Shown in pieces: positions 36,303 through 44,014 of a stretch of DNA of 58,749 nucleotides (the first letter of the stretch is position 1; each line of letters opens with the position of its first letter). The position numbers were made by a program, and so were the translations under genes. This stretch comes from Bifidobacteriaceae bacterium (GTDB lineage: Bacteria > Actinomycetota > Actinomycetes > Actinomycetales > WQXJ01): assembly GCA_031267825.1 (NCBI GenBank), contig JAIRYJ010000030.1, forward strand, positions 1 through 58,749, read 5' to 3'. Under the pieces are notes generated by a model that ran no database searches, was not told where the DNA came from, and saw nothing but the letters and a program-made list of their open reading frames with translations.

Positions 36303-36446
36303 ACTGTCATCCTGGCTCTTGCTTTGAAGCGCCGCCTCTGGCGCCCTAGCTTTAGGACTTTAGTTTCCGCTTGTGGGATGCGGTTTTCGGTTGTTGACGT
36401 GCTGTTATGGCGTCTCAGGGGATGTCAGATTGTGTAGCTAAACGTT

Positions 36447-37514
36447 TCAGCGCGGCGGCTGGATCGCGGCCGTGCCAGACCTCATCAGGCGGTACGGCGT
36501 GACACTACCAACACCCGGCACCGCCGCCGGTGGCTGGGCGGTCAACACAAGAGCCCGGTTGCCTTCCAACGACCGGGCCGTGGCGGAATCCACCAGAACC
36601 TCAGACGGCGCGGCCAAACCAGTCAAACGCGAAGCCAAATTGACAGTCGGGCCAAAAACATCACCGAAACGGCCCAGAACCCGGCCCCAGACCAGGCCAA
36701 CCCGGGCCGGCGGAGTGGCCTGGTTCCGCCCAATCTCATCCGCGATGTCCAAGGCGATAGCGGCACCCCGCAACGGTTCATCAGTCACAAACATGATGCC
36801 GTCACCCAGTTCCTTAACCACCCGGCCACCGCCACGCGACACAATGTCGCGGCAAGACCTCATGAACGCCTGGACCAGCAGATCAAGTTCAGCTGTCCCC
36901 AGCTTGGCGGAGATGGCGGTGTAACCAACCAGGTCAGCGAAACCGACGGCACGCTGCAGAGGCAGCGTCTCAGCCGACGGCCCAGCGCCATCAGGACCGG
37001 CCTGACTCACCGTCAGGCCCACCCGGCGAATGATGCGGGACAAGTGACGGCGCCAGGCATACATCATCTGCTCGGCGAAGATCTCGGCCATGTCAGCGAT
37101 CCTGTCCAACACGACCAAACGAGCGGCCGGACCGTCAAGCGAATATCTTTCGGCGGCATCGTCTACTAACGACTCAAACTGCCACCAAGCTAAACGCTCA
37201 GCCGTGTGCGAAACCGCCCGTAAGAGCTGCGCCTCAGTCTCCTCACCCAGCACCCCATATTCGCTGACCTCATGAGCTGCGATGATGGCGCTAATGTCAC
37301 TGACCGAAAAAGCGATCTCACCGTCTCGGGGCATGGGCAACCCCAACGAATGCATGAAAGAGTCGATCTCTTCGCGGCTGACCGCCGCGAACTGCTGGAC
37401 TTGAGCCACGGTGTACAGGGCCGGTGCGCCAACAATCGCGTCGGCCCGGTCTTCCGCCGTCGAATACTCACCGCGGCTCAGCCTGCGGAGGTCACTACCA
37501 GCCATCTCAGACAC
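36447..37514 (-). CDS. Class III adenylate cyclase with actinobacterial regulatory domain
   Basis: A 355-residue soluble cyclase making cAMP. The N-terminal half (about 30-165) is the helical regulatory domain of the Rv1264/Rv2212 type. The catalytic domain begins near residue 185 with GFADLVGYTAIS (metal Asp194), KELGDGIMF (substrate-specifying Lys234, metal Asp238) and FGPTVNLASRL (transition-state Asn292 and Arg296), so the catalytic set is complete. No membrane segment. It probably acts as a homodimer. The divergent DUF5709 gene starts 164 bp away. Confidence 0.93.
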   Translation of the reverse strand: MSEMAGSDLRRLSRGEYSTAEDRADAIVGAPALYTVAQVQQFAAVSREEIDSFMHSLGLPMPRDGEIAFSVSDISAIIAAHEVSEYGVLGEETEAQLLRAVSHTAERLAWWQFESLVDDAAERYSLDGPAARLVVLDRIADMAEIFAEQMMYAWRRHLSRIIRRVGLTVSQAGPDGAGPSAETLPLQRAVGFADLVGYTAISAKLGTAELDLLVQAFMRSCRDIVSRGGGRVVKELGDGIMFVTDEPLRGAAIALDIADEIGRNQATPPARVGLVWGRVLGRFGDVFGPTVNLASRLTGLAAPSEVLVDSATARSLEGNRALVLTAQPPAAVPGVGSVTPYRLMRSGTAAIQPPR

Positions 37515-37678
37515 TCTAATCCCAAAGTCGCACTTAGGAGGGTGGTCAACCGAAACCCGTTAGAACCGATGCGTTGGCGGACCGCCGACTGGCGCCCGCA
37601 CCAGGAACCGGTCACCGCCACGTAAGACAATCCACGCCCGTCGCCACACATCGGGCATTCAAAGTGGAGACTTCAACT

Positions 37679-38038
37679 ATGGACAGCTTGACTAGCGCAC
37701 CGGCAGACCCACCGTTCGACACTGGCCAAAACACAGCCGAAGACTTGCTAACTCCCGGTGACTTGGACCCGCTCGACACCGGCTATGACCCACCAGACTA
37801 CGAGCCGCTAGCGATGCGGCGCCTGATCCGCCAAGGCGATCATGAGTCACTGACCGAACGCCTCGACGATGAAGAACCAGAAATCTGGGATCAAAGCGAG
37901 GAACTAGCTGATACCAGCCGGACCGGCCGCCTCGTGGCGACCGAATCCGGCTCGATCCAGGACATCTTTGCCCAAGATGCCGGGTTAGATGGCTTGGCCT
38001 CCTCGGCTGAGGAGGCCGCCATCCATTACGAGGACTGA
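37679..38038 (+). CDS. DUF5709 family protein
   Basis: A 119-residue acidic protein. It has the DUF5709 signatures AEDLLTPGDLDPLDTGYDPPD, ESLTERLDDEEPEIW, RTGRLVATESGS and the C-terminal GLASSAEEAAIHYED. Restricted to Actinomycetota, function unknown, probably cytoplasmic and partly disordered. The start at 37679 fits the family N-terminus; upstream in-frame sequence is not conserved. Confidence 0.9.
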   Translation: MDSLTSAPADPPFDTGQNTAEDLLTPGDLDPLDTGYDPPDYEPLAMRRLIRQGDHESLTERLDDEEPEIWDQSEELADTSRTGRLVATESGSIQDIFAQDAGLDGLASSAEEAAIHYED

Positions 38039-38045
38039 GCCTCTA

Positions 38046-38111
38046 GGAGTTTCCCTTGGGGAGGAGCTGCCCCTGGCGGGAGTTCCTCTTGGGAATGAGC
38101 CGCCCCTGCGG
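38046..38111. repeat. Imperfect 33-bp tandem repeat
   Basis: Two adjacent 33-bp units (38046-38078 and 38079-38111, 26 of 33 identical), each starting GGAGTT and containing CTTGGG and GCCCCTG. Fills the gap between the convergent DUF5709 and rplL ends. Confidence 0.65.
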
Positions 38112-38114
38112 GAG

Positions 38115-38504
38115 CTACTTCAGGGTAACCGTGCCACCGGCGCCCTCCAGGGCGGCCTTGGCCTTTTCGGCTGCTTCCTTGTTAACCTTCTCCAGGATCG
38201 GCTTAGGAACAGACTCAACCAGAGCCTTAGCCTCGCCCAAACCAAGCGATGTCAACGCCCGGACCTCTTTGATGACCTGGATCTTCTTCTCCCCGAAGGA
38301 ATCGAGAATGACGTCAAATTCGGTCTGTTCTTCCTCCGGCTCTTCCTCGGCGGCGGCCGCCGGGCCTGACGCCACGGCGACAGCGGCCGGAGCGGCCGCG
38401 GTCACTTCGAAGACCTCTTCGAACCGCTTAACGAAATCAGACAGTTCGATCAGGGTCAGGCCTTTGAATTGCTCAATCAGTTCTTCAGTGCTGAGCTTTG
38501 CCAT
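38115..38504 (-). CDS. rplL: Ribosomal protein L7/L12
   Basis: Stalk protein of the 50S subunit that recruits translation GTPases. The 129-residue protein has the N-terminal dimerisation domain ([21 protein letters not shown]), an Ala/Glu-rich hinge and the C-terminal domain [35 protein letters not shown]. The family usually has about 120-130 residues. It follows rplJ after 60 bp in one operon. Confidence 0.97.
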   Translation of the reverse strand: MAKLSTEELIEQFKGLTLIELSDFVKRFEEVFEVTAAAPAAVAVASGPAAAAEEEPEEEQTEFDVILDSFGEKKIQVIKEVRALTSLGLGEAKALVESVPKPILEKVNKEAAEKAKAALEGAGGTVTLK

Positions 38505-38564
38505 TGTGGTACTACCTTTCTTGGATGCCAGCCGGTGATCGGCCGTGGATATGGTTCCGGCCGA

Positions 38565-39086
38565 TCAGGCCGCTGATTCCTGCTTTTCGCGCAGGGCGTC
38601 AATAGTGCGTACTGCCTTAGTGGCAGGCGCCGCGAAAATATAGGCTGCTTTGAACAACGATGCTTTGAACACGCCAGCCAGCTTGGCCAGCGTGACCTCA
38701 CGTGAATCCAGGTCAGCCAGTTTGGAGACCTCTTCAGCGCTGAGCGCCCGGCCGTCCAGGATTCCGCCTTTGACCACCAAGGCATGGTGGGTGCGGGCGA
38801 ACTCACGTAAAGCTTTGGCCGCGGCAACCGGATCACCGTGGACAAAGGCGATCGCTGTTGGCCCAGTCAAAGCCTCATCAAGGCCTTCAATACCTTCGCC
38901 CTTAACGGCGAAACGGGTCAGCGAGTTCTTGACCACGGCATAGACGGCATGGGCCCGCAGCTCGCCGCGCAGAGACCTCATCTCAGGCACGGTCAATCCG
39001 CGGTATTCGGTCAACAGCGCACCATTCGATTCAGCGATCCGTTGGCGCACGTCCTCAACGGCAGCAGTTTTTTCCTGTCTGACCAT
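38565..39086 (-). CDS. rplJ: Ribosomal protein L10
   Basis: Base of the ribosomal stalk, binds L7/L12 dimers and 23S rRNA. The 173-residue protein contains TEYRGLTVPEMRSLRGELR and VVKNSLTRFAVKG at the N-terminus and the C-terminal helix for L12 binding. AAGGAG lies before the ATG. rplK and rplA are not adjacent; deoD lies upstream instead. A terminator-like hairpin in the leader suggests attenuation. Confidence 0.96.
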   Translation of the reverse strand: MVRQEKTAAVEDVRQRIAESNGALLTEYRGLTVPEMRSLRGELRAHAVYAVVKNSLTRFAVKGEGIEGLDEALTGPTAIAFVHGDPVAAAKALREFARTHHALVVKGGILDGRALSAEEVSKLADLDSREVTLAKLAGVFKASLFKAAYIFAAPATKAVRTIDALREKQESAA

Positions 39087-39189
39087 TGGCTCTCCTTAAA
39101 TTGGTGCGTCGGCTAGGGACACGCCGCAGTAGCCCGCCGGGCCGTGGTCCGGATAGCACCCGGAACAGCTCAAGCAGACCCCGCCGGGC

Positions 39190-39222
39190 AATAAAAAAGT
39201 CCCGGCGCAGGCGTCCGGGACC
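39190..39222 (-). terminator. Terminator/attenuator in the rplJ leader
   Basis: On the minus strand GTCCCGG and CCGGGAC arms (39215-39221 and 39199-39205) with a nine-base loop are followed by a run of six T, a classic intrinsic terminator. It lies about 110 bp upstream of rplJ, after deoD. It either ends deoD transcription or attenuates rplJL in the manner of L10-binding leaders. A possible promoter (-10 TAGCCT at 39318-39323) upstream would favour attenuation. Confidence 0.65.
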
Positions 39223-39409
39223 AGATGGTCTAACGTTCACCTGCGCTGGCCCACCCAGCGGATGGTTTGACAGCGCCAACTCATATTGGCGCCAGACCGG
39301 CGGTCTTCGGCCTGGTCAGGCTAGCACAGTTGGTCAGGGGATGGCCAACCAGTGGCCGTCTTGACCCGACTGTGTCCAAATTCCGCAGCACACACCCGGC
39401 ACACCGGGA
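39223..39409 (-). promoter_or_regulatory. Probable rplJL promoter and leader region
   Basis: The 187 bp between the attenuator and deoD contain a weak TTGGCC and TAGCCT pair (39343-39348 and 39318-39323, 19-bp spacer) on the minus strand. With the part to 39087 this makes a 5' leader of roughly 220 bases. No small gene is seen in 39087-39409. Confidence 0.3.
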
Positions 39410-40120
39410 TCAGGCGGCGAAAGCCGCCGCCAATGCCAAAGCGAGTGACCGAGCGAACAGCGTCTCACGCTCCTCAGATGTCATGTCCTGACCGGTAACT
39501 GTCAAGTGATCAGAAACTGTCAAAATGGCGAGCGCGGCCTGGCCTTCAGCGGCGGCCACGCCATACAACCCGGCGGCCTCCATTTCCACGCCAAGAACGC
39601 CATGTGCTTGCAAAGCTTCAATGGCACCAGGGGCCTTGAAATAGAAATGATCCTCCGAGACGATCGTGCCGACTTTGACCGACGGGTCACCTAACGCGGC
39701 CGCCACAGCGGCGGACGCCATCGTAAAATCCGCTACGGCAGAGAAGTTGACTGACGGGATGCGGAGCTGGTTCATGTCGCTGGTGCTGTGCGCACCGATG
39801 GCGACGATAGTGTCACCGCGTGCCACCCGAGTTGCGATCCCACCGGCCGTACCGACCCGGATGATGCGCTTAACACCATAGAAGCGGTACAGCTCAGTGG
39901 CGTATAAGGCGATTGATGCCATGCCCATACCGCTAGCCATGATGGACAGGCGGCGTCCGTCGACCGTACCGGTGTAGGCCCGGATGCCGCGAACATCTGA
40001 AATCACTTTCGGGTCAGTCAGGACCGATTGCGCCATGCGGTCAGCCCGGTACGGATCACCTGGCATCAAAACGGCCGGTGCGAAGGCGCCATCCGGCGCC
40101 GCGATATGTGGTGTTGCCAT
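39410..40120 (-). CDS. deoD: Purine-nucleoside phosphorylase, DeoD type
   Basis: Phosphorolysis of purine (deoxy)nucleosides for salvage; hexameric NP-I family enzyme. The 236-residue protein has the N-terminal PGDPYRADRMA phosphate site, TGTVDGRRLSIMASGMGMAS, RVGTAGGI, GVEMEAAGLYGVAA and catalytic TVSDHL. Length is as in E. coli DeoD. The NYN-domain gene ends 159 bp upstream. Confidence 0.96.
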   Translation of the reverse strand: MATPHIAAPDGAFAPAVLMPGDPYRADRMAQSVLTDPKVISDVRGIRAYTGTVDGRRLSIMASGMGMASIALYATELYRFYGVKRIIRVGTAGGIATRVARGDTIVAIGAHSTSDMNQLRIPSVNFSAVADFTMASAAVAAALGDPSVKVGTIVSEDHFYFKAPGAIEALQAHGVLGVEMEAAGLYGVAAAEGQAALAILTVSDHLTVTGQDMTSEERETLFARSLALALAAAFAA

Positions 40121-40152
40121 CCATCAAGCCTAAAGGTCTCAGGCTAAAGATC

Positions 40153-40174
40153 GGCCGGGCGTTGGCGCCCGGCC
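40153..40174. terminator. GC-rich hairpin between the NYN gene and deoD
   Basis: GGCCGGGCG and CGCCCGGCC arms (nine bp, perfect) with a TTGG loop. It lies after the NYN-domain gene stop and before the deoD start on the same strand, so it may be the terminator of the former. No T-run follows. A GGACGATGCCGCC motif copy is at 40232-40244 in the same gap. Confidence 0.4.
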
Positions 40175-40279
40175 ACTTGCCGGGTATCAGCCCGGGACAT
40201 GAACAACTAGGCGGACCGCTGGAACTGGCTTGGCGGCATCGTCCACTGGCTGGTCAAGCCGCGAACCGCGCCAAAACCT

Positions 40280-41305
40280 TTAGCCGACGCTCTGTTTCAG
40301 CGCCTCCCAGAACTGGCTCCGCAAGGCGTAGCGAATGTGGTCAGACAGATCAAGCGAAGTCAGGCGGTGAGCCAAGTCAAGCAGCAAAGCGCGGTCCAAG
40401 TCTGGCCGGATGTACGGTTCGGCGCTGAGGACCTCGGCTCGTTCCTCATCGGCCGCTGAGGCCAAGAACGAATCGATCACGCCGCTGATGACATGCCGGA
40501 TCGCTTCGACCACGTCAGCGTCTTCGAGAGCGTATTCAGCACCCATGGTCGATTTAGCGCCAGTCTCCGAACGGTACGCCAGGGTTGATTCGGCCGGTCG
40601 TGGCAGCGGGCCGCGACCAACACCAGGCGCGAACGGCCCGCCTGGCCGTAAAGGCAGCCGCATGACGGATTCCGCCTTGCCCGCCGCCATGCCTGGACCG
40701 CCCGGCACCGCCGATGGCCTGGGGCCAGGCCGGGGAATGGTCGCCGGAGTGGGTTTGACCACTACCCGCACCACGGTTCTGTCCAAGATTTCAGAATCAA
40801 CCAGTTCGATCCCGTCAGAGGCGCGCAGCAGATGTTCGCTGACAGCGTGCGCCGCCCCATCAGAGTCCGGCACGGCCAGAATCTTGACCAGCACACCGTG
40901 GGCTTGGGCTTCTTCGACCGCTTCGCTGAGGTCGTCATCGCCGGAGACAAGGAAAATAACATCAACCGCCCCGTTGCGGGCTTGAGCCACCATGTCTAGC
41001 CCGATCCGCAGGTCAACACCTTTCTGCTCACCGTTGAAACCGATCCGCCCGAGCCGCACCTTGACCCGCGAAAGCGACCCGATGGCTTCTTGATCCCGGT
41101 CTGGCAGGGCGTTACGGGCGGCGTCATACCAGTTGATCCTCAGCAACGGCAGCTGACAGGCCCGCTCAGCTTGTTCGATCAGCCCGGGTATCAGCTCAGT
41201 GAAGTCAACCCGGACACCGCTGCGCAGCGATGTCCTGGTCAGACGAGTAGCGACAGACGCAAGGAGGTAACCAGCGTCAACGAAGAGGCAACATTGCGAA
41301 CGCAT
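40280..41305 (-). CDS. NYN (PIN-like) domain protein
   Basis: A 341-residue protein with an N-terminal NYN/LabA-type nuclease-like domain: CCLFVDAGYLLAS, KGVDLRIGLDMVAQA and DVIFLVSGDDDLSEAVEEAQAHGVLVKIL carry the conserved acidic residues. The middle is Pro/Gly-rich, and the C-terminal ~90 residues are helical and unassigned. Such proteins are thought to act on RNA; target unknown. The ATG at 41305 fits the domain start, and the frame is open upstream to 41470. Divergent from the next gene. Confidence 0.82.
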   Translation of the reverse strand: MRSQCCLFVDAGYLLASVATRLTRTSLRSGVRVDFTELIPGLIEQAERACQLPLLRINWYDAARNALPDRDQEAIGSLSRVKVRLGRIGFNGEQKGVDLRIGLDMVAQARNGAVDVIFLVSGDDDLSEAVEEAQAHGVLVKILAVPDSDGAAHAVSEHLLRASDGIELVDSEILDRTVVRVVVKPTPATIPRPGPRPSAVPGGPGMAAGKAESVMRLPLRPGGPFAPGVGRGPLPRPAESTLAYRSETGAKSTMGAEYALEDADVVEAIRHVISGVIDSFLASAADEERAEVLSAEPYIRPDLDRALLLDLAHRLTSLDLSDHIRYALRSQFWEALKQSVG

Positions 41306-41517
41306 AGCCAACCAGCATAGTGAACCGGGCTCGGCCTGCCCGGATTCGTCCTCGTTTCCTAAGTACGATGCCGCCCACCCGGGTTGGTTTAGTACGTTTC
41401 GTCCGGTCCGCCCAGACGGCTGTCGCTGCACCGCCCGGATAGAAGCCGATGTGGTTCTGGCCGCCCACAAGACTAACCAGACGGTTTTGGGCCGTCATTT
41501 GGTGGAACAATACTGCT

Positions 41518-42111
41518 ATGGGCTTATTTTCACGACGCAAAGCGGCCGCCCCCGGTGGACCCCGACCTGACTTGATTGTCCCGCTCCTGGCTGGACAAGC
41601 CTGGATGGACGCCAACACCGAAACGTTCTGTCAGATTCCCGATTTTCCGGCCGAGGCCTGGCCATTCGCTTCACCGATCTGCCCTGGCCTTTACGCCACT
41701 TACGCTATTGACCCCGGCCCTTCCTGGGAGACGGTTCAAGTCGGTGACGTGGAAGGCTATGGCGGTGGCGAGGCGCTTCAGGCCAAGGCTTTAGCCAACC
41801 TTCGCCAGCGGGGGCCAATCGAGGCCCAAGTGACCGGTGGTAGGGCCCTGCTGGAGGTTACCAATGAGCTGGACCTGTCAGCTTCCTTGCTGCTCGACCC
41901 AGAACGCTGGCTCGAAGGACTTGAACTGGGTAGTGAACTGGTTGTGGCCGTGCCGACGCGCATCGCCATCATGGTTTGCGCCGCCACCGACAGCGAGTCT
42001 GTCGCAACACTGACCGAGGCCGCCCGGGAACATTTCACCCAGGGTGACGGTAAACCAGTGTCACCAGACCTCTACCGCTTGTCGCTGGCTGGCCTAGCTC
42101 CACTGGCCTGA
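41518..42111 (+). CDS. DUF1444-like hypothetical protein
   Basis: A 198-residue soluble protein. The segment LQAKALANLRQR, then LSASLLLDPERWLEGLELGSELVVAVPTRIAIMV, resembles the C-terminal part of DUF1444 (YtpQ-like) proteins. The rest is not recognised. The ATG at 41518 is the first Met after a non-conserved upstream frame. Function unknown. Confidence 0.65.
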   Translation: MGLFSRRKAAAPGGPRPDLIVPLLAGQAWMDANTETFCQIPDFPAEAWPFASPICPGLYATYAIDPGPSWETVQVGDVEGYGGGEALQAKALANLRQRGPIEAQVTGGRALLEVTNELDLSASLLLDPERWLEGLELGSELVVAVPTRIAIMVCAATDSESVATLTEAAREHFTQGDGKPVSPDLYRLSLAGLAPLA

Positions 42112-42228
42112 CCCACCCACTGGTTTGAACCCGCTGGTCAGAGCCCGCTATCGGCGCCCGGTTGACCTACAGGAGGTACACCCTGACGCCCAACACACCA
42201 TATGTATCGGCCGCAAAAACGGGACGGC

Positions 42229-42468
42229 TCAACGGCGGAACTCATCCCGTAGGGCGAGGATCTGTTCGTCACTCACCACGGTGGAGCCGGCAATCACCAA
42301 GAAACCATGCTGATCTCTTTCAAGGCGGGCGTCTGGTAGCTCGGGGATCACCGTCAAGCCGCCGCCATAGGCGGACACATCCACCTTGGTTCCAGGCTTG
42401 ATGCCCGCGGCGGCGCGCAGACTCTTGGGAATCATGATTCGGCCCGCCGGATCAACTGTGACACGCAT
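42229..42468 (-). CDS. AbrB/MazE-type DNA-binding protein (possible orphan antitoxin)
   Basis: A 79-residue protein with an N-terminal SpoVT-AbrB swapped-hairpin domain (MRVTVDPAGRIMIPKSLRAA, GTKVDVSAYGGGLTVIPE) and a short acidic tail that could bind a toxin. No toxin follows it; the gene just upstream (vapC, 62 bp away) has its own antitoxin. It may be an orphan antitoxin or a regulator of the neighbouring cluster. Confidence 0.82.
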   Translation of the reverse strand: MRVTVDPAGRIMIPKSLRAAAGIKPGTKVDVSAYGGGLTVIPELPDARLERDQHGFLVIAGSTVVSDEQILALRDEFRR

Positions 42469-42530
42469 GGCAAGAGCCTACAAATTTGTTCCCAATCCAG
42501 AACGGGAACGAGATACTTCCCGCCGGGCGT

Positions 42531-42926
42531 TCACACAACCACCAACCGGAGACCGGGATCGATCAGCCTCAAATCGTCTGGATCCGAGGTCACAACCGTG
42601 TGTCCGTGTTCCCTGGCATGCAAGGCCACACGGGCGTCAACCACGTCCGCTTGGCCGCTGCGGCCACACAATAAGCCAACGGCCCTGGCTGTCGCGTCAT
42701 CCAAGGCCGCTACCAGCACCACCGGATCGCCTAACAGCCGGGCGATCCGTGCCTGCCTGGGACCTCCACGCCAGGCCTGCGCGACCACTCCAGCTGGGAC
42801 AGCAAGATCAATTCCGATCTCCAGCGCCCGTCTCAGGAGCGCCCGGACTCTAGTCTCTCCGCGCTCAAGGGCGAGCAGCGCACCGGTATCGAGGGTCAAC
42901 CCTCTGGCCAGACCCTGAGCACTCAT
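42531..42926 (-). CDS. vapC: PIN-domain ribonuclease toxin (VapC type)
   Basis: A 131-residue PIN-domain toxin expected to cleave specific RNAs. The acidic set is visible: LTLDTGALLALE at the N-terminus, ADVVDARVA in the middle and VVTSDPDDLRLI near the end. The start overlaps the stop of the upstream antitoxin (ATGA), the standard coupling of vapBC operons. Confidence 0.88.
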   Translation of the reverse strand: MSAQGLARGLTLDTGALLALERGETRVRALLRRALEIGIDLAVPAGVVAQAWRGGPRQARIARLLGDPVVLVAALDDATARAVGLLCGRSGQADVVDARVALHAREHGHTVVTSDPDDLRLIDPGLRLVVV

Positions 42927-43141
42927 CTCACGCCCAACGTCTTATCAGCCCAGGCCAGGTCGTCAGATCCAACCGGGCCGAGTTCGCGGTCGAGGCTATC
43001 GAGCAGCTCCGCCAGACTGTCTTCGCGTTCGGCACGGGCCACCGCGGCGCTAATGAAACCCGATACCGAGGCGGCCCGGCCTCGCTTCCCGACCACCCAG
43101 CCTCGACCCACCCGGAACATCGCCGTCCTGCTTGCGAGCAC
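42923..43141 (-). CDS. VapB-like antitoxin (N-terminus diverged)
   Basis: A 72-residue protein whose C-terminal two-thirds (GRAASVSGFISAAVARAEREDSLAELLDSLDRELGP, SDDLAWADKTLG) matches actinobacterial antitoxins paired with PIN toxins. The N-terminal strand that should bind DNA (RTAMFRVGRGWVVGKR) is not family-like, so DNA binding may be altered or the start may be wrong (ATG at 43120 is an option). The first possible GTG overlaps the mazF stop (TAGTG). Confidence 0.72.
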   Translation of the reverse strand: MLASRTAMFRVGRGWVVGKRGRAASVSGFISAAVARAEREDSLAELLDSLDRELGPVGSDDLAWADKTLGVR

Positions 43142-43488
43142 TAGGACAAGGCCAGGAAGTCACGCAACCACCCATCGACTTCGCGCATCGTCCCGACATC
43201 GATCATTCCAGCGACGCCGAACAGACGTTCCCGGGTGACGGTGCGGGGTTGCTCGGTCATGGCATAGGTCTCGCCAGGCAGGTCCAGGTTCTCCCCCGAA
43301 AGCTTCACGTGGTTCGGCCACCCACGGTCGCGAGTCGTGCAGGGAACGATGATGGCGAGAGCATCCGCCTGCTCCAGATAGAGATCGCTCGCCACCACCA
43401 ACGCAGGCCTTCGACCAGCCTGCTCCCGACCACGAACCGGGTCGAGTTCTGCCCACACGACCATGCCCCGGCGAAGCTCAGGCTTCAT
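43141..43488 (-). CDS. mazF: MazF/PemK-type endoribonuclease toxin
   Basis: A 115-residue toxin with the MazF core: GMVVWAELDPVRGREQAGRRPALVVASD, the IVPCTTRDRGWPNHV segment and TEQPRTVTRERL. It should cleave mRNA at short sequences when the antitoxin is lost. It overlaps the antitoxin gene by 11 bases at its start and the vapB-like gene at its stop. Confidence 0.92.
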   Translation of the reverse strand: MKPELRRGMVVWAELDPVRGREQAGRRPALVVASDLYLEQADALAIIVPCTTRDRGWPNHVKLSGENLDLPGETYAMTEQPRTVTRERLFGVAGMIDVGTMREVDGWLRDFLALS

Positions 43489-43708
43489 CGCGCAGTACGC
43501 CTACGGCGAGATCCCACGACGTGAACTCATCCCAGTACTCAGCATCAGCAGCGCGAAACGCCCGACCGAACGACTCCATGCGACGACGACGCTCATACGC
43601 GTCAAGCAAGCTCTCGATCAGCCCCGCGGCCGAAAGCCCCCGCTGCTGCGCGTCACGATTGATGCGATCCCTGAGCTGGGTGGGCACCTTGATGGTCGTC
43701 ATACTCAT
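43478..43708 (-). CDS. Ribbon-helix-helix antitoxin for MazF
   Basis: A 76-residue protein: MSMTTIKVPTQLRDRINRDAQQRG is a ribbon-helix-helix strand and helix, followed by an acidic C-terminal toxin-binding part (AADAEYWDEFTSWD). First gene of the four-gene toxin-antitoxin run. A palindrome overlaps its start codon (43701-43721), consistent with autorepression. Confidence 0.88.
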   Translation of the reverse strand: MSMTTIKVPTQLRDRINRDAQQRGLSAAGLIESLLDAYERRRRMESFGRAFRAADAEYWDEFTSWDLAVGVLRDEA

Positions 43709-43721
43709 GTGTCATGAGTAT
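43701..43721. promoter_or_regulatory. Operator-like palindrome over the mazE start
   Basis: Perfect nine-bp arms ATACTCATG and CATGAGTAT with a TGT centre. The minus-strand ATG of the antitoxin gene (43706-43708) lies within the left arm. Size and position fit an autoregulatory operator of a RHH antitoxin. Confidence 0.6.
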
Positions 43722-44014
43722 ACCAAGAGGTAGTCACCTACGGCTACCTCTTCAGGCGCCTAACTGTGGCGCAACTCGACCGCGTTCGAAGCCATCACAG
43801 ATTCCACGGCTCCCGCTGGATCAACCTCAAACCAGTGCTTCGGATTCCGCCTGCATTCAAGCGCGAGAACTCGCATAGTGACTTCGCGCCGCCAACGGCC
43901 GTTCGCGACGTTCCCGGACACGCCATCGACCGAGGCGCCGCACTCACCGCGGAACTTCTTTCAACGAGCAATCGGCTCACCACAAGCTGGACACGTCACT
44001 TCTTACCCCCCGGA
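43722..44014. other. Intergenic region upstream of the toxin-antitoxin island
   Basis: About 290 bp between mazE and the end of ychF. It contains a nine-bp hairpin (AAGAGGTAG at 43725-43733 facing CTACCTCTT at 43744-43752). The plus-strand open frame here runs antisense into ychF and has no family resemblance. Confidence 0.4.
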
